Positions 33,318-47,835 of a DNA stretch of 64,000 nucleotides are shown in pieces; the first letter of the stretch is position 1; the number at the start of each line of letters is the position of its first letter. Source of the stretch: Eriocheir sinensis. Lineage: Eukaryota; Arthropoda; Malacostraca; Decapoda; Varunidae. Made by a program: the position numbers and the translations under genes. The notes under the pieces are model-generated. The model saw only the letters and a list, made by a program, of their open reading frames with translations, was not told the origin of the DNA and made no database searches. The DNA is taken from NCBI RefSeq assembly GCF_024679095.1, contig NW_026111777.1, forward strand, positions 5,001 through 69,000, in the 5' to 3' direction.

Positions 33318-33434
33318 TTGCTGTCCTTCATCTTCCACCTTTGATTAGATAGTTAGTGTAGCTTGCCACAAGCAGACTAGTATGGACCATCATGTCTGCT
33401 GTTGTTTGTTCTTCCTTTGTGTTGCTTTGTGTTC
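33311..33434 (+). mobile_element. R130 short repeat, copy 2
   Basis: Same start (TTCGCCTTTGCTGTCC) and same tail (CTTTGTGTT units) as copy 1. GCAGACTAGTATGGACC and ATGTCTGCTG give a small hairpin. Followed by (CTC)n at 33,434-33,462. Confidence 0.75.
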
Positions 33435-33464
33435 CTCCTCCTCCTCCTCCTCCTCCTCCCCCTC

Positions 33465-33735
33465 CGTAGTTAACAAAGGAACTTAAACAGCAAATACTCC
33501 AGCCACTCACCATCATATTTAACCGGTCAGTACAACTAAAGAAGGTCCCCAAAGACTGGAAATTGGCGAACGTAATACCGATTTTGAAAAAGGGAGTTAA
33601 GAGCGTTGCATTAAACTACAAGCCAATAGGTTTAACGTCAGTGGCAGGTAAATTTCATGAGAAAATTATTAGAGATAAAATTGTCATTTCTCTAGAAGAC
33701 AACAATATAATAATGTCTGACACCCAGCACTGTTG
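33465..33735 (+). pseudogene. CR1-like LINE fragment
   Basis: Begins after (CTC)n with 'LLKELKQQILQPLTIIFNRS'-type sequence, then 'KDWKLANVIPILKKGVKS', 'YKPIGLTSVAGKFHEKIIRD' and 'LEDNNIIMSDTQHCC', where it stops matching. Same family as 56,012-57,720. The sequence then changes to DNA associated with the piggyBac element. Confidence 0.82.
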
Positions 33736-33858
33736 CCTCCCACAACACGGATCATTACAATTTTTACAGGTTTTAGTTGTTTTACTATCAAGAGTATTCA
33801 TACAAAATTTCATATGTTTATGTCAATTACTTTTTGAGATATAAGATGGCCAAAAAAA

Positions 33859-33871
33859 TGGACGGTGTCCA
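33859..33871. repeat. Subterminal palindrome TGGACGGTGTCCA
   Basis: Nearly the same 13-mer (TGGACGCTGTCCA) occurs at 36,205-36,217 on the other side of the piggyBac pseudogene, so the pair probably marks the subterminal repeats of that transposon. Exact ends are not resolved. Confidence 0.5.
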
Positions 33872-34054
33872 CTTTGTCCAGATAGGTTCATATAAATATC
33901 ACCTTTGCAAACATACATTTATTGTAATTGTAAATCCTTGTACATATATCTTGTTATTCTCAATAGTACACATTCAAGTAATTAAGAATGCAAATATTTT
34001 ATTGACATGATAAAGTAAAAAAAAAAAAAAATTATATCCGTATTTATTGCATTT

Positions 34055-36046
34055 CACTCAATTATGCCTTTTTATATGATACACCTTGTCGCATCTTGGG
34101 TGTAAACCTACATTGCACTTTGTACAAGAAAATGTTGCCTTTCCTGGACAATTTTCACATCTTCGTAAATTTGAGCCCTCTTGCCAGTGGCCATAACCAT
34201 CATACCGAACACCTTTTAGGGGTGTGGGGTTTGCCCTGTGGTGATGGTGTGCCGTGATTTTTTAGTATGGTAATAGCAAGTTTCCTTCGAAAATCAAGTA
34301 ACTTGCTGTAGTTATCTTTTTCCTTTCTCCATAACAGCCATGCATTTGCAATTGCAACATCAAATAAATATACAAAAATTGGCCACCACCATTTATTTTG
34401 TCTCATCCTTGTGCGATAACATGCAACCATTTTATCCATGAAATCCACACACCCCATGTGAACATTGTAGTTTTTCACAGAAACTGGTTGTGGATGTTGG
34501 ATGTGTTTTTTCTTTTCCCTGGAATATCTTTGTGTTGTGCCAATATCAGGTGAATCAAAATTGGATGCTATTGTCAAAACATTGTTATCTTTATATTTCA
34601 CCACCATTGCTGATTTAGAAAATACAATTTCTACACTGCCTTTGCTTTTTATATTGAATTCTACCTTGGAGGGAAGAGGACAGGCTGGTATTCTATTTCC
34701 TCTAACTGTCCCTGTAGCACATATTATTTCTTCTGACAGATAATCCAAACAGGTTATAAGATGTAAAATAATTACCAAAATATACTTTGTATCCAGAATT
34801 TTTAGGTACTTTTGCATTTCTAAGCAATTTTTTTACAATTTCACCCCCTACACCTAGACCAGTTTCAACACTTTTATTGTCACTTTTACCCATGTATACA
34901 TCAAACATACATATATCAAGCAGATGAATATAAGGTCCAAATCTTAAAACCAAATCTTATTGGTTTCCTTTTATGTATAGTTTTGCAAAGTGCCTTCCAA
35001 AATAGGGATCATTGATTCATCAATGGATATATGTTCATCTAATACTGATAATTCAAGGAATTTGTGGCTAAAATGATCTAACATAGGCCTAATGCTGTAC
35101 AGTCTATCACTGGGGTCAAGTTTAGAATTGTCATTCAAGTGAAGGTCGTGCAGAATCGTCTCGAATCGCCTACAGCGCATGGTATCTGACAAAATTGGTG
35201 GAGTGTCACATTCTCTAGACCAATATAGTCTTTTGCTGGGATACTTGGCAAAACCCGAGAGAAGTAAAGCCCCTAAAACTACCCATAGTTTACTTTTTGA
35301 CATATTGAGTGTCTCATTTTTCTGTTGGACATACAAGTTTGTCTGATTTATTATGTGTTCTATGCTATCATCTATAATGAATAATTTCAGCAGGTCAAGT
35401 TTATCACTAGAAGCTGAAATGTCCTCATTTATTCTCTTCAAGTTAGGCTTTGATGAATTTATTTCATATACAGGAACTGTTTTCAGCCATTCTATTTCCT
35501 TGGTCATTTTTTTCTTTTCTTAGGGCCCTTTTTATTGGATGTAGTTATTTCAGAATTACTTTCAATTATACTGATACACTCATCAACAGTATGAGGAATA
35601 AAATCTGGGTTGTACTCAAAAGCTTCTTCCCTAGATGGTTGATGTTTCCCTCTGCTTCATCATCAGATTCGTCAGAATCTTCGTCTGTAATACTATCTAT
35701 TTCTGGTTCAGGGGCATGCAGTATAATATCTCCACCATCTGCTCCATTTTCTTCCAGCAGTGCCAGGATCTCATGAGTTGTTAGCCTGAAATAGTGAAAA
35801 AAAAAAGTGGCTGTGAACTAGTCTACGGTAAATTCATGGCACAGCGTCCAATTTTTGGACACCTGATTTATCTTTATTATCTTACATTTATTACATGAAA
35901 AAACGGGCTCTTGTTAAAACACCTGCATTCCTGAACACTTCATGTATCGTTTCACAACTAGGAAACTTTTTTTTTTTTGGAATTTCAAACATTTATTAGT
36001 ATAAAACTTACCCAGTCAGGCGGGAAGTAGTTAGCCTCGACGCCAT
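34055..36046 (-). pseudogene. piggyBac-type transposase (PGBD-like), broken
   Basis: Exon 1 (36,046-36,012) starts 'MASRLTTSRLTG' and joins in frame across a 226-bp GTAAGT...TTTCAG intron to exon 2 (from 35,785) with an acidic 'DEDSDESDDEAE' region. The DDE domain follows: 'YWSRECDTPPILSDTMRCRR', then 'ISIDESMIP' (first catalytic Asp, about 35,021), 'YKVYFGNYFTSYNLF' where the second catalytic Asp (normally DN.FTS) is Gly (about 34,776), and 'MGCVDFMDKM' (third Asp, about 34,445). The end has 'RYDGYGHW' and a Cys-rich finger (CENC, CTKC, HPRC; 34,190-34,060). At least five frame breaks and the lost Asp make it inactive. Family role: cut-and-paste transposition at TTAA. Confidence 0.93.
35786..36011 (-). 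other. Intron in the piggyBac-like gene
   Basis: Donor GTAAGT (36,011-36,006) and acceptor TTTCAG ending at 35,786. Joining the flanks keeps the coding phase (GG|G). The acceptor is preceded by a T-rich tract. Confidence 0.75.
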
Positions 36047-36218
36047 CTTAATTGTTTACAATAAATGAAAGAGTGTGTCGGAAAGAACGTAAGAAAACGT
36101 AATGATGTAATAGGAAATGCATTTGCGATCATAGGAAACTGAAATAAATTAAAATTATAAGATTCTACAATGAGTAAATCGAAAATATATTGCGTCTAAA
36201 ATTTTGGACGCTGTCCAT

Positions 36219-36240
36219 TGATCGGTTAATTAACCGATCA
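36219..36240. repeat. 22-bp perfect palindrome with two TTAA
   Basis: TGATCGGTTAA followed directly by its reverse complement. It lies just outside the piggyBac subterminal palindrome and contains two TTAA tetramers back to back, the target of piggyBac transposases. Confidence 0.8.
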
Positions 36241-36242
36241 AT

Positions 36243-36348
36243 ATACAGTATATTTGATTGTGATTTAAATCATGATTATTTTACTCTGGTATAAATCAAT
36301 TTAAATCACTTGATTTAAATCATTTGATTTAAATCAAAACAACTCTAG
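36243..36348. mobile_element. Right end of a GATTTAAATC-rich hAT-like MITE
   Basis: Shares TACAGTATATTT, repeated GATTTAAATCA words and a terminal CTAGAGTTGTTTTGATTT (reverse complement) with the right end of the MITE at 46,480-46,604. The piggyBac element appears to have replaced or interrupted its left part. Confidence 0.65.
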
Positions 36349-36352
36349 TTTT

Positions 36353-37385
36353 AGGAATGGCTTGGGAACTTATGATGCTCTTTTGGTTTTGATACATGAC
36401 CTTCAATCTTCTCTCGATTGTAGACATGAGTCTCGGCTTATGTGTTTGGATTTTAGTTCAGCCTTTGATATGGTGAATCACAAGGCATTGTTGTTTAAAC
36501 TTGAAAATTTTTGGTGTAGGAGGGCATGTCCTAGGTGTGATCTCTGAGTTTTTTACTGACAGGAAACAATGCGTTAGTGATTTTACCTCGGTGAAGTCCG
36601 GTGTTCCTCAAGGCAGTGTCTTGGGGCCTTTGTTGCTCATTTTATTTACTAGTGATATGTGGGGTATCATATCCTCAAAATGCTGGCTATGCTGATGACA
36701 CATTATTTTACAACCATCTTCTCCCCTCAACACTGAGCATCAGCAGCCAATGTTTTGGAAGAGGATGTCTCCAGAATTCATTCTTGTACTCAATGGGGGA
36801 TGAAGTTGAATCCTTTTAAATCCCAGGATATCATTATTAGCAGATCCAGGTTAAGTGCAAAAAGATATTTTCTGACGACAGCGTTGTATTAAATTCCTTT
36901 TTTTTTTTTTTATTGCCACATTTTGAGTACTGCTCCCCTGTTTTCATATTTGCTGCAAACTCTCATATGAAGCTCTTGGACCGGTCGTTCAATCATATCA
37001 AGTTTTTGCTACCTAATCTAGATATTAATTTTGAACATCGCTGCATTGATGGCCCTCTTACTCTGTTGTATAAGATCTTAACAATCATAACCATCTTTTA
37101 CATTCTAAACTTTCTCCAACTTTTCTTCAGTCTCGTTTCACTAGGTTTGCTTCAAATCTCAATAATTTGGCATTTTCAGCTGTACGTTTTAATACTACCC
37201 AATTTTCTAGAAGCTTCGTTCCCTGTAAAACTAAATTGTGGAACCAGCTTCGAAATTATGTTGTTAAAGCTGAAAACCTGCAATTATTTAAGAACAGAGT
37301 TAATAGTGTTTACTAAAGTGACTTGCTCTTTCCTAAGGCCAATGTTCCCCCATCTGGGACCCTCACTGGGTATATAGTTTCACAA
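36353..37385 (+). pseudogene. LINE RT fragment, separate family (F)
   Basis: Reads 'LIHDLQSSLDCRHESRLMCL' then 'DFSSAFDMVNHKALLFKLE', 'VKSGVPQGSVLGPLL', 'AGYADDTLFYNHL' (YADD box, about 36,685-36,720) and 'PHFEYCSPVFIFAANSHMKL' with 'LLDRSFNHIKFLLPN'. Motif spacing is of a Jockey/I-type RT but the words differ from families A to E here. Several frameshifts. No endonuclease or defined 3' end is recognised. Confidence 0.8.
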
Positions 37386-37414
37386 ACTCTCCAGAGGCTG
37401 ACATTCTTGGCCTA

Positions 37415-37487
37415 TGATAATAATAATAATAATAATATTATTGTGTGTGTGTGTGTGTGTGTATATGTATGTATGTAATAATAATAT

Positions 37488-37528
<41 letters not shown>

Positions 37529-37580
37529 TATAATAAAAAAAAATAATAACAACAAAAACAACGACAACAACATCAAAATC

Positions 37581-37625
<45 letters not shown>

Positions 37626-37671
37626 AATAATAATAATTATAAACAACAACAACAACAATAATAATAATAAT

Positions 37672-37744
<73 letters not shown>

Positions 37745-37775
37745 GTAATAATAATTTGATAACAAAAGTCACTCA
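37415..37775. repeat. (ATA)n/(ACA)n/(GT)n microsatellite cluster
   Basis: (AAT) triplets, (GT) 37,441-37,462, (AAT) 37,490-37,530, (ACA) about 37,570-37,622, (AAT) 37,623-37,757. Confidence 0.97.
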
Positions 37776-37984
37776 TTTGTGTAAATGTCGGAATTATAAT
37801 GCAATATAATTACTAGAACTAAAAAATAAAATTATTACAGGATTTTCCGAAGTGAAGAAAATATATTAGGGGAGACTGAAAGAAGAAAGAAAAAGCTTTG
37901 TGAGGTGAAAGGTGAGCTAACTTTTTTCTTCACTTTTTGTGTGTAGCAAGACTCACTCTTCCCAAACCATGGAGACTAACAAAG

Positions 37985-38047
<63 letters not shown>

Positions 38048-38116
38048 TCCGTTTTTTGTTAGTATGCGTCATCTTTGTACACCTAAACGCCGCTACTTCA
38101 GTTAACCCACGCGCTG

Positions 38117-38152
<36 letters not shown>

Positions 38153-38988
38153 GCTGAAAGTACGCTGAAATTACGTAAAAAATAAAAGTCATAATTTTCC
38201 CGACTACTTAAAACATGCAAACGGGAAAAACGTGAGAGGCTGAGGTAGGAAAGAAGAAACTGAGAAGAAAGAGGAAGAAGTAGAGAAACAGGAGCATGAG
38301 GAGGAAGATAAAAAGGATGAGAGAAAAAATGTTTTCCTCCTCTAAACTAAAGCGACTTACACTGAAGTCAGAAGGTTAGGTTAGGGTGGTGGTCTTGGTG
38401 GAAGAGTAGGTAGTGCTGGTGTGGTGGTGAAGGTTGTGACGGTGGTGAGGGTGAGGCGTGGATGAGAGGAGGAAAGTTGGGGAAGTGAAAAGATAACATG
38501 GAGGGGAAAAGGAGACGGTGGTGAAAGAAAGAAGAACAGGAAACACTGATATGCTGAAGAAGCCGAAAAAAAAGTAGGTTGAAAGAAGATCGAATAGAAA
38601 TACAAAATATAACAACTATACCAAAATGAAAGAATTAAAAAAGAGACAAAAGATAAGTTGAAGGGTGAAAAAAAAGAAGAGAGAACACAAAGAAAATTAA
38701 AAAGATGAATAGAAAATGTATAATAAGGAGTAAAGGGAAAGATAACTAGAAACTGGAGAAGATATGGACAAGGGAAAGAGAAAACTACAAAAAGAGGGAG
38801 GGGGACATGAGAAGAGAGTAGTAAATGATTATAAGACAACAACAGACAAAAAAACTAAATTCATGTAAGAGAGCAGATGAATTATTATGACAGTAAAATC
38901 CTCTTGTGCAACCACCAGCACAACCCTCCTTTGAAACCCATTATGTTTTGCTTTGGCTCCTCGCACTGATTCGTACATGGCCACGCAC

Positions 38989-38989
<1 letters not shown>
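37776..38989. other. No gene recognised; two (GT)/(CA) arrays and purine-rich sequence
   Basis: (GT) 37,986-38,045 and (CA) 38,120-38,150. From 38,220 to 38,880 the plus strand is A/G-rich (GAAGAAA, GGTGGTG). Minus-strand Phe/Ser/Pro ORFs are compositional. Confidence 0.6.
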
Positions 38990-39042
<53 letters not shown>

Positions 39043-39054
39043 ATAACAAATATA

Positions 39055-39102
<48 letters not shown>
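38990..39102. repeat. (CA)n microsatellite pair
   Basis: (CA) 38,991-39,040 and 39,057-39,102, split by GTATAACAAATATACT. The second abuts a SINE. Confidence 0.97.
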
Positions 39103-39105
<3 letters not shown>

Positions 39106-39413
39106 TGGTTGAGTTGTTAGCGCGCGGGGCCAACATTCATCACGCCATGGATACGTCGATTCGAATCCCTACGCTACCACCTGGGATTTTTCAGTCACCG
39201 CCGAGTGGCCAAAGACTACCCACATGCTGTCCTGAAGACAAAACATCAACCCGGACTCTAGAAGAAACCGTCCAATGAATCAAGAATGAGTTCCGGGGGG
39301 CAGCATGAGCCAAGCATAAATGGCGCCACTATAAAAATTGCCTGTGCCATTACGGGCTAGGGCCGACCACCAGGCCCGTGAAGAAAGCCTACCGGCGCTA
39401 TAGTCTGAGATGT

Positions 39414-39417
<4 letters not shown>
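39102..39417 (+). mobile_element. tRNA-derived SINE (copy S1)
   Basis: The head carries pol III promoter elements: A-box-like GGTTGAGTTGTTAGCGCGC and B-box GATTCGAATCCC (about 39,160). The body has TTTTTCAGTCACCGCCGAGTG, ACATGCTGTCCTGAAGAC and GGCGCCACTATAAA. The 3' part has one GGCCGACCACCAGGCC unit and CCTACCGGCGCTATAG. There is no poly(A); it ends against (CA)n. An older, diverged member of the family. Confidence 0.88.
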
Positions 39418-41049
<1,632 letters not shown>

Positions 41050-41050
<1 letters not shown>

Positions 41051-43811
41051 ATGTTGCGTCTATGTGCGCAACGGCATCACTTGCTCTCGTGCCCACGACC
41101 TTGACTCTTCTGAATTTTCTACCATCTGGCTAAGACTTCATTGTCATTCTATTACTAAATACATCTGTTCTATTTACCTCTCACCTAACTCTACTAACTA
41201 TGTAAAATTCTTTGACTATTTGAACTCTAAAGTGGAGCACATCTTGACTCACTCTCCCTTCGCTGAAATCTCCATCTTAGGAAATTTCAATGTTCACCAC
41301 CAGCTTTGGCTTTCATCCTCTTTCACTGACCAGCCTGGTGAACAAGCCTACAACTTTGCTCTCCTCAACGACCTAGAGCAGTTGGTTCAGCACCCTACTC
41401 GTATTCCCGACCGTCTTGGAGACAGGCCCAACATTCTAGACCTCTTCCTTACCTCTAATCCTTCTGCTTACTCTGTCAAACTGTTCTCTCCGTTGGGCTC
41501 CTCCGATCATAACCTTATTTATGTATCCTGTCCTATCGTTCCTGTACATCCTCTGGACCCACCGAAGAGGCGATGCTTCTGGCATTTTGCTTCAGCTCGG
41601 TGGGACGACCTGAGGATGTATTTTTCCGATTTCCTGTGGAATGATTACTGCTTCCAGGAGAGAGACCCCTCTGTGTGTGCCCAGCGCATCACAGAGATGA
41701 TTGTCTCTGGAATGGAGGCATACATTCCACGTTCTTTCTCTACTCCCCATGCTAAAAAGCCTTGGTTTAATCATGCTTGTTCTCGTGCTATTAAAGATAG
41801 AGAGGCAGGTCACGAAAGGTTCCAGAGCCTTCGAACACCTGCTAACTTTGACCTTTACATTTCAGCCCGGAATCGTGCCAAATCTATTCTCCGACTTACC
41901 AAAACTTCTTTTATCAATATAAAATGTCAACATCTTGCTTCTTCTAATTCTTCCCGTGACTTCTGGCGTCTAGCCAAAAATATCTCTTCCAATTTCACTT
42001 CTTCCTCTTTCCCTCCTCTCCTTGACCCTGACGGCAGCACTGCCTTCTCATCTGTCTCTAAGGCTGAACTCTTCGCTCAAACTTTCTGTAAGAACTCCAC
42101 CCTGGATGATTCTGGGCATATTCCTCCTACTCATCCCCCCTCTGACTACTTTATCCCTGTTATTAAAATTCTTCCAAATGACTCAACTCTCAGAAGGCTT
42201 ATGAACCTGATGGAGTGCCTCCTATTGTCCTTAAAAACTGTGCTTCCGTGCTGACACCCTGCCCGGTCAAACTCTTTCGTCTCTGCCTATCAACATCTAC
42301 CTTTCCTTCCTGCTGGAAGTATGCCTTTGTACAGCCTGTTCCTAAGAAGGGTGACTGTTCCAATCCCTCAAACTACCGGCCTATAGCTTTACTTTCCTGT
42401 CTATCTAAAGCTTTTGAATCAATCCTTAACCGTAAGAGTCAAAAGCACTTTTCCACTTCTAACCTTCTATCTGATCGCCAGTATGGGTTCCGCAAGTGGC
42501 GTTCTACTGGTGATCTCCTTGCCTTCCTAACAAACTCTTGGTCATCCTCTCTTAGCCGTTTCGGTGAAACCTTTGCTATTGCGCTGGACATATCAAAAGC
42601 TTTTGATAGGGTCAGGCACAAATCTTTGCTTTCTAAACTACCCTCCTACGGTTTATATCCTTCTCTCTGTACCTTTATCTCCAGTTTCCTTTCTGACCGT
42701 TCTATTTCTGCTGTGGTGGACGGTCACTGTTCTTCCCCTAAACCTATTAAGAGTGGTGTCCCACAGGGTTCTGTCCTATCTCCTACTCTCTCTTTGTTGT
42801 TAATTGATGATCTTCTTTCCAAAACGAACTGTCCTATCCATTCTTACGCCGATGACCCCACTCTGCATTACTCAACTTCTTTTAATAGAAGACCCACTCC
42901 ACAGGAACTTAACGATTCAAGGCTGGAGGCAACATAACGCTGAGCCTCAGACCTTACTATTAATTCCGATTGGGGCAAGAGGAACCTGGTGTCCTTTTAC
43001 GCCTCAAAAACACAGTTTCTCCACCTAACCACTCGACACAATCTTCCAAACAACTATCCCCTATTCTTTGACAACACCCAGCTATCACCTTCCTCAGCAC
43101 TAAACATTATCGGTCTATCCTTAACTCAAAATCTCAACTGGAAACTTCATATATCATCTCTTACTAAATCAGCTTCCTCTAGGCTGGGAGTTCTGTACCG
43201 TCTCCGCCAGTTCTTCTCCTCCGCACAGTTTCTATCCATTTACAGGAGCCTTGTTCACCCTCGTATGGAGTATGCATCTCATGTGTGGGGGAGGTCCACT
43301 CACACAGCTCTCCTTGACAGAGTGAAGTCAAAGGCTCTTCGTCTCATCAGCTCTCCTCCTCATACTGATAGTTTTCTACCTCTTAAATTCCGCCGCCATG
43401 TTGCCTCTCTTTCTAACTTCTACCGATAGTTTCATGCTGACTGCTCTTCTGAACTTGCTAACTGCATGCCTCCCCCCCTCCCGCGGCCCGCTGCACACGA
43501 CTTTCTACTCATGCTCATCCCTATACTGTCCAAACCCCTTATGCAAGAGTCACCCAGCATCTTCACTCTTTCATCCCTCACGCTGGTAAACTCTGGAACA
43601 ATCTTCCTTCATCTGTATTTCCTCCTGCCTACGACTTGAACTCTTTCAAGAGGAGGGTATCAGGACACCTCTCCTCCCGAAATTGACCTCTCTTTTTGGA
43701 CACTCCTACGACCTCTATTCAGGAGCAGTGAGTAGCGGGCTTTTTTTTTATTTTTCTTTGCGCCCTTGAGGTGTCTCCTTAGCTGTAAAAAAAATAAATA
43801 AATAAATAAAA
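41050..43811 (+). mobile_element. Jockey/I-like LINE family A, 5'-truncated copy A3
   Basis: Starts against (GT)n at '[20 protein letters not shown]' of the endonuclease, then '[20 protein letters not shown]' (GDFN changed to GNFN), '[10 protein letters not shown]', '[17 protein letters not shown]' and '[17 protein letters not shown]'. A deletion of about 32 bp at 42,183 relative to A4 shifts frame. RT follows: 'FVQPVPKKGDCSNPSNYRPI', 'LDISKAFDRVRHKSLLSKL', 'SGVPQGSVLSPTL' and 'SYADDPTLHYS' (about 42,843-42,876). Another frameshift at 42,937, then 'PRMEYASHVWGRSTHTALL'. The 3' UTR (GGAGCAGTGAGTAGCGGGCT) ends in an A-rich (AAAT)n tail. Dead copy. Confidence 0.92.
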
Positions 43812-45219
<1,408 letters not shown>

Positions 45220-45471
45220 AACACACATACAAACCAGGGTTGGAAAAAAAAACGATTTTGATTTAAATTGGATTTCTTTAATTTTAAATCGATTTTTTTT
45301 TTTTTTTTTTTTTTTTACTTTAACCCTTGTTTGTTTCCATTGATTATTTGTTTCAATCTTATGAGGCCATTTTATTGTATTAAACTTGGCCAATCTTAAA
45401 TGAAACGATAGTTTAATATACATTACCCATGATGAGTTTTTCACAAGTCATGTTTGTTTTCTTTTTTATTT

Positions 45472-45573
45472 CTTTTTTACGTCGAAGCCAGTAGCACCGA
45501 TAGGCTTTCTTGAGGGGCCTGGTGGTCGGTCCGAGCCCGTCCTGGTGCAGGGAAGTGTTTATAGTGGCACCAT
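45472..45573 (-). mobile_element. tRNA-SINE 3' fragment (copy S6)
   Basis: Minus-strand 3' end: after T-rich sequence come ACGTCGAAGCCAGTAGCACC, one GGGGCCTGGTGGTCGG unit and GTTTATAGTGGCACCATCTT. Diverged and lacking the head, so an older insertion. Confidence 0.78.
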
Positions 45574-45745
45574 CTTTTCTTGGTAGGACTAATAGTTTTA
45601 TTTTAAGCTTTTGAATATTTTTTCTTGTAAGAGATGACAATGGTTCACTGGTGCCTGACTTGCTACGGGACCAGTACAGGATCAGTGCAGGACAAGTAGA
45701 CTTGATACTTTTCATGTACAACTGGTTCACATGATCTTCCTTCAT

Positions 45746-45750
<5 letters not shown>

Positions 45751-45832
<82 letters not shown>
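45751..45832. repeat. (TA)n microsatellite
   Basis: Pure TA, left flank of the palindrome. Confidence 0.99.
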
Positions 45833-45833
<1 letters not shown>

Positions 45834-45834
<1 letters not shown>

Positions 45835-46002
45835 GAACAATAGGACCAGCGTTGTCACGAACATCCTTTATTTGTCGACGTGTCGATTCTTTCTGAGTCA
45901 TCATCAGGACTAGAAATGGACATGGTCCTGATGATGACTCAAGAAAGAGTCGAAAAGTCGACAATAAAGGATGTTCGTGACAACGCTAATCCCATTGTTC
46001 AT
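45834..46002. repeat. Palindrome with hammerhead-ribozyme-like boxes
   Basis: Two arms of about 78 bp (45,834-45,911 and 45,924-46,002) in inverted orientation around a 12-bp loop. Right arm, plus strand: CTGATGA (45,928-45,934), T, GACTC (45,936-45,940), loop AAGAAA, GAGTC (45,947-45,951), GAAA (45,952-45,955), then AGTCGAC. That is the C-U-G-A-N-G-A box, a 5-bp stem II and the G-A-A-A box of hammerhead ribozymes. The left arm on the minus strand has the same CTGATGATGACTC but GACA in place of GAAA, followed by ACGTCGAC. A partial third copy lies at 46,346-46,374. Activity is not shown. Confidence 0.55.
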
Positions 46003-46015
46003 CATACGTCCTTTC

Positions 46016-46329
<314 letters not shown>

Positions 46330-46371
46330 GAAAAACTTGCAGGTACACGTATGATGAACAATAGGACAGCG

Positions 46372-46372
<1 letters not shown>

Positions 46373-46447
<75 letters not shown>
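46373..46447. repeat. (TA)n microsatellite
   Basis: Third TA array of the cluster, after a partial copy of the palindrome arm (TGATGAACAATAGGACAGCG). Confidence 0.98.
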
Positions 46448-46452
<5 letters not shown>

Positions 46453-46603
46453 AAATCATTAGATATTTTACTCTTGATATAACACTTAAATCACTTTAAA
46501 TACAGTATATTTAATTTTGATCTAAATCATGATTTCTTTATTTCGATTTAAATTGATTTAAATCACTTGATTTAAATAATTTGATTTAAATCAAACCAAC
46601 CTT

Positions 46604-46604
<1 letters not shown>

Positions 46605-46652
<48 letters not shown>

Positions 46653-46845
46653 TTCCTTCCCTCCATGTTCACATGCTCAACACAATATAGATTTAAAAAT
46701 GCTCCAGGAGGAAAGGCCGTAAAGGACAAAAAGGCCGTAGACCATAAAAAAGGAGTATGAAGACAAGATACTTTTACTTAATGAGCCTCTTGGCTTTGTG
46801 TCTTTCTTATCTTCATTCATCAACATATATGATAGCCGCGTAGGC

Positions 46846-46907
<62 letters not shown>

Positions 46908-47835
46908 GTCTCTAATCCCTGTTCAACTTTCTCCTATCGTTATGCATTCATTTCGTGCAGGTCTTTTCTTTTCCCTGTCTCATTTTTCGCCTGTCTCCTC
47001 TCCCTCTCCTCGTCTCTCTAATACATTTCTCCAGCTGTCTCAGTTTCGTGTTCATCTCCCTCGGCCCTCTGCTCTCCTCTCTCCGTTGCAGTTTGTTCTT
47101 GTCTCCAATTTTCTTCTTACCCATTTTTTCATCCTCACTGTTTCTTCTTTCTCCTCCTCTCAAGTGTTCTCATCCCATCGGTGTTTACCTCCTCCTCTTC
47201 CGTCGACATTTTGCCTTTCCTTCGATTATTTACTTTGCTACAATGCATCCAATACAAGGGTAGTCTTTTCTTGTCTTTATTTTTTTCTTTGTTATCATTG
47301 TTTTCATAGTCTGCCTTTTTCATATTTTCTTATATTCCTTTTCACTGTCTTTTTCATTTCTTCTTTTTCTTCTCCTCCTTTCTCTTCTCCTCCTCATTCA
47401 GTTCCTTCTCCTACTCCTCTATCAATTTTTGTTTGTCATATTCGTTTATGGAGCATTGATTTGTTATATTTATTTTGTAAGTGACTACCTTTTATTTCCC
47501 GTCTTAGTCCAAGTTGATTTGTTATACTTATAAAATACTCCTCCTCCTTCTCTGTGTCCTCCCCCTACTCCTCCTCGTCCTTATCCTTACAAACTAATCC
47601 TACTCCTCCCCAATACTTTTCATATTGTCTCATCTATCTTGCCTTTATTTTTCTTCTTCCCCCTCCATTTTCTCTTCTGCCTCTTGCTTTCTTCCTCCTC
47701 CTGTCATGGTTTTTTTTTCATTACTCCTCCGCTTCCTCTCATTTTCTTTCACTTGTTTCCTCATTGTCTTTCCCACCTATTTCTCCTATTCATCTCATTT
47801 TCTTCATTCTTCTCCCTATTCTCTCCCACCACCGG
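46605..47835. other. Microsatellites and pyrimidine-rich sequence, no gene
   Basis: (CA) 46,605-46,650 and 46,850-46,905. From 46,970 to 47,830 the plus strand is strongly C/T-rich (TCCTCC, TTCTTC). The Ser/Phe/Leu ORFs are compositional. CR1 copy C2 starts at its end. Confidence 0.7.

Noticed and set aside
34971..35507. Domesticated host PGBD gene
   Set aside because: At least five frame breaks and loss of a catalytic Asp across the locus point to a decayed transposon and not to a maintained gene.
46798..47484. 228-residue Ser/Phe/Pro-rich ORF
   Set aside because: Product of pyrimidine-rich DNA and a (CA)n array, without domain, splice or codon-use support.
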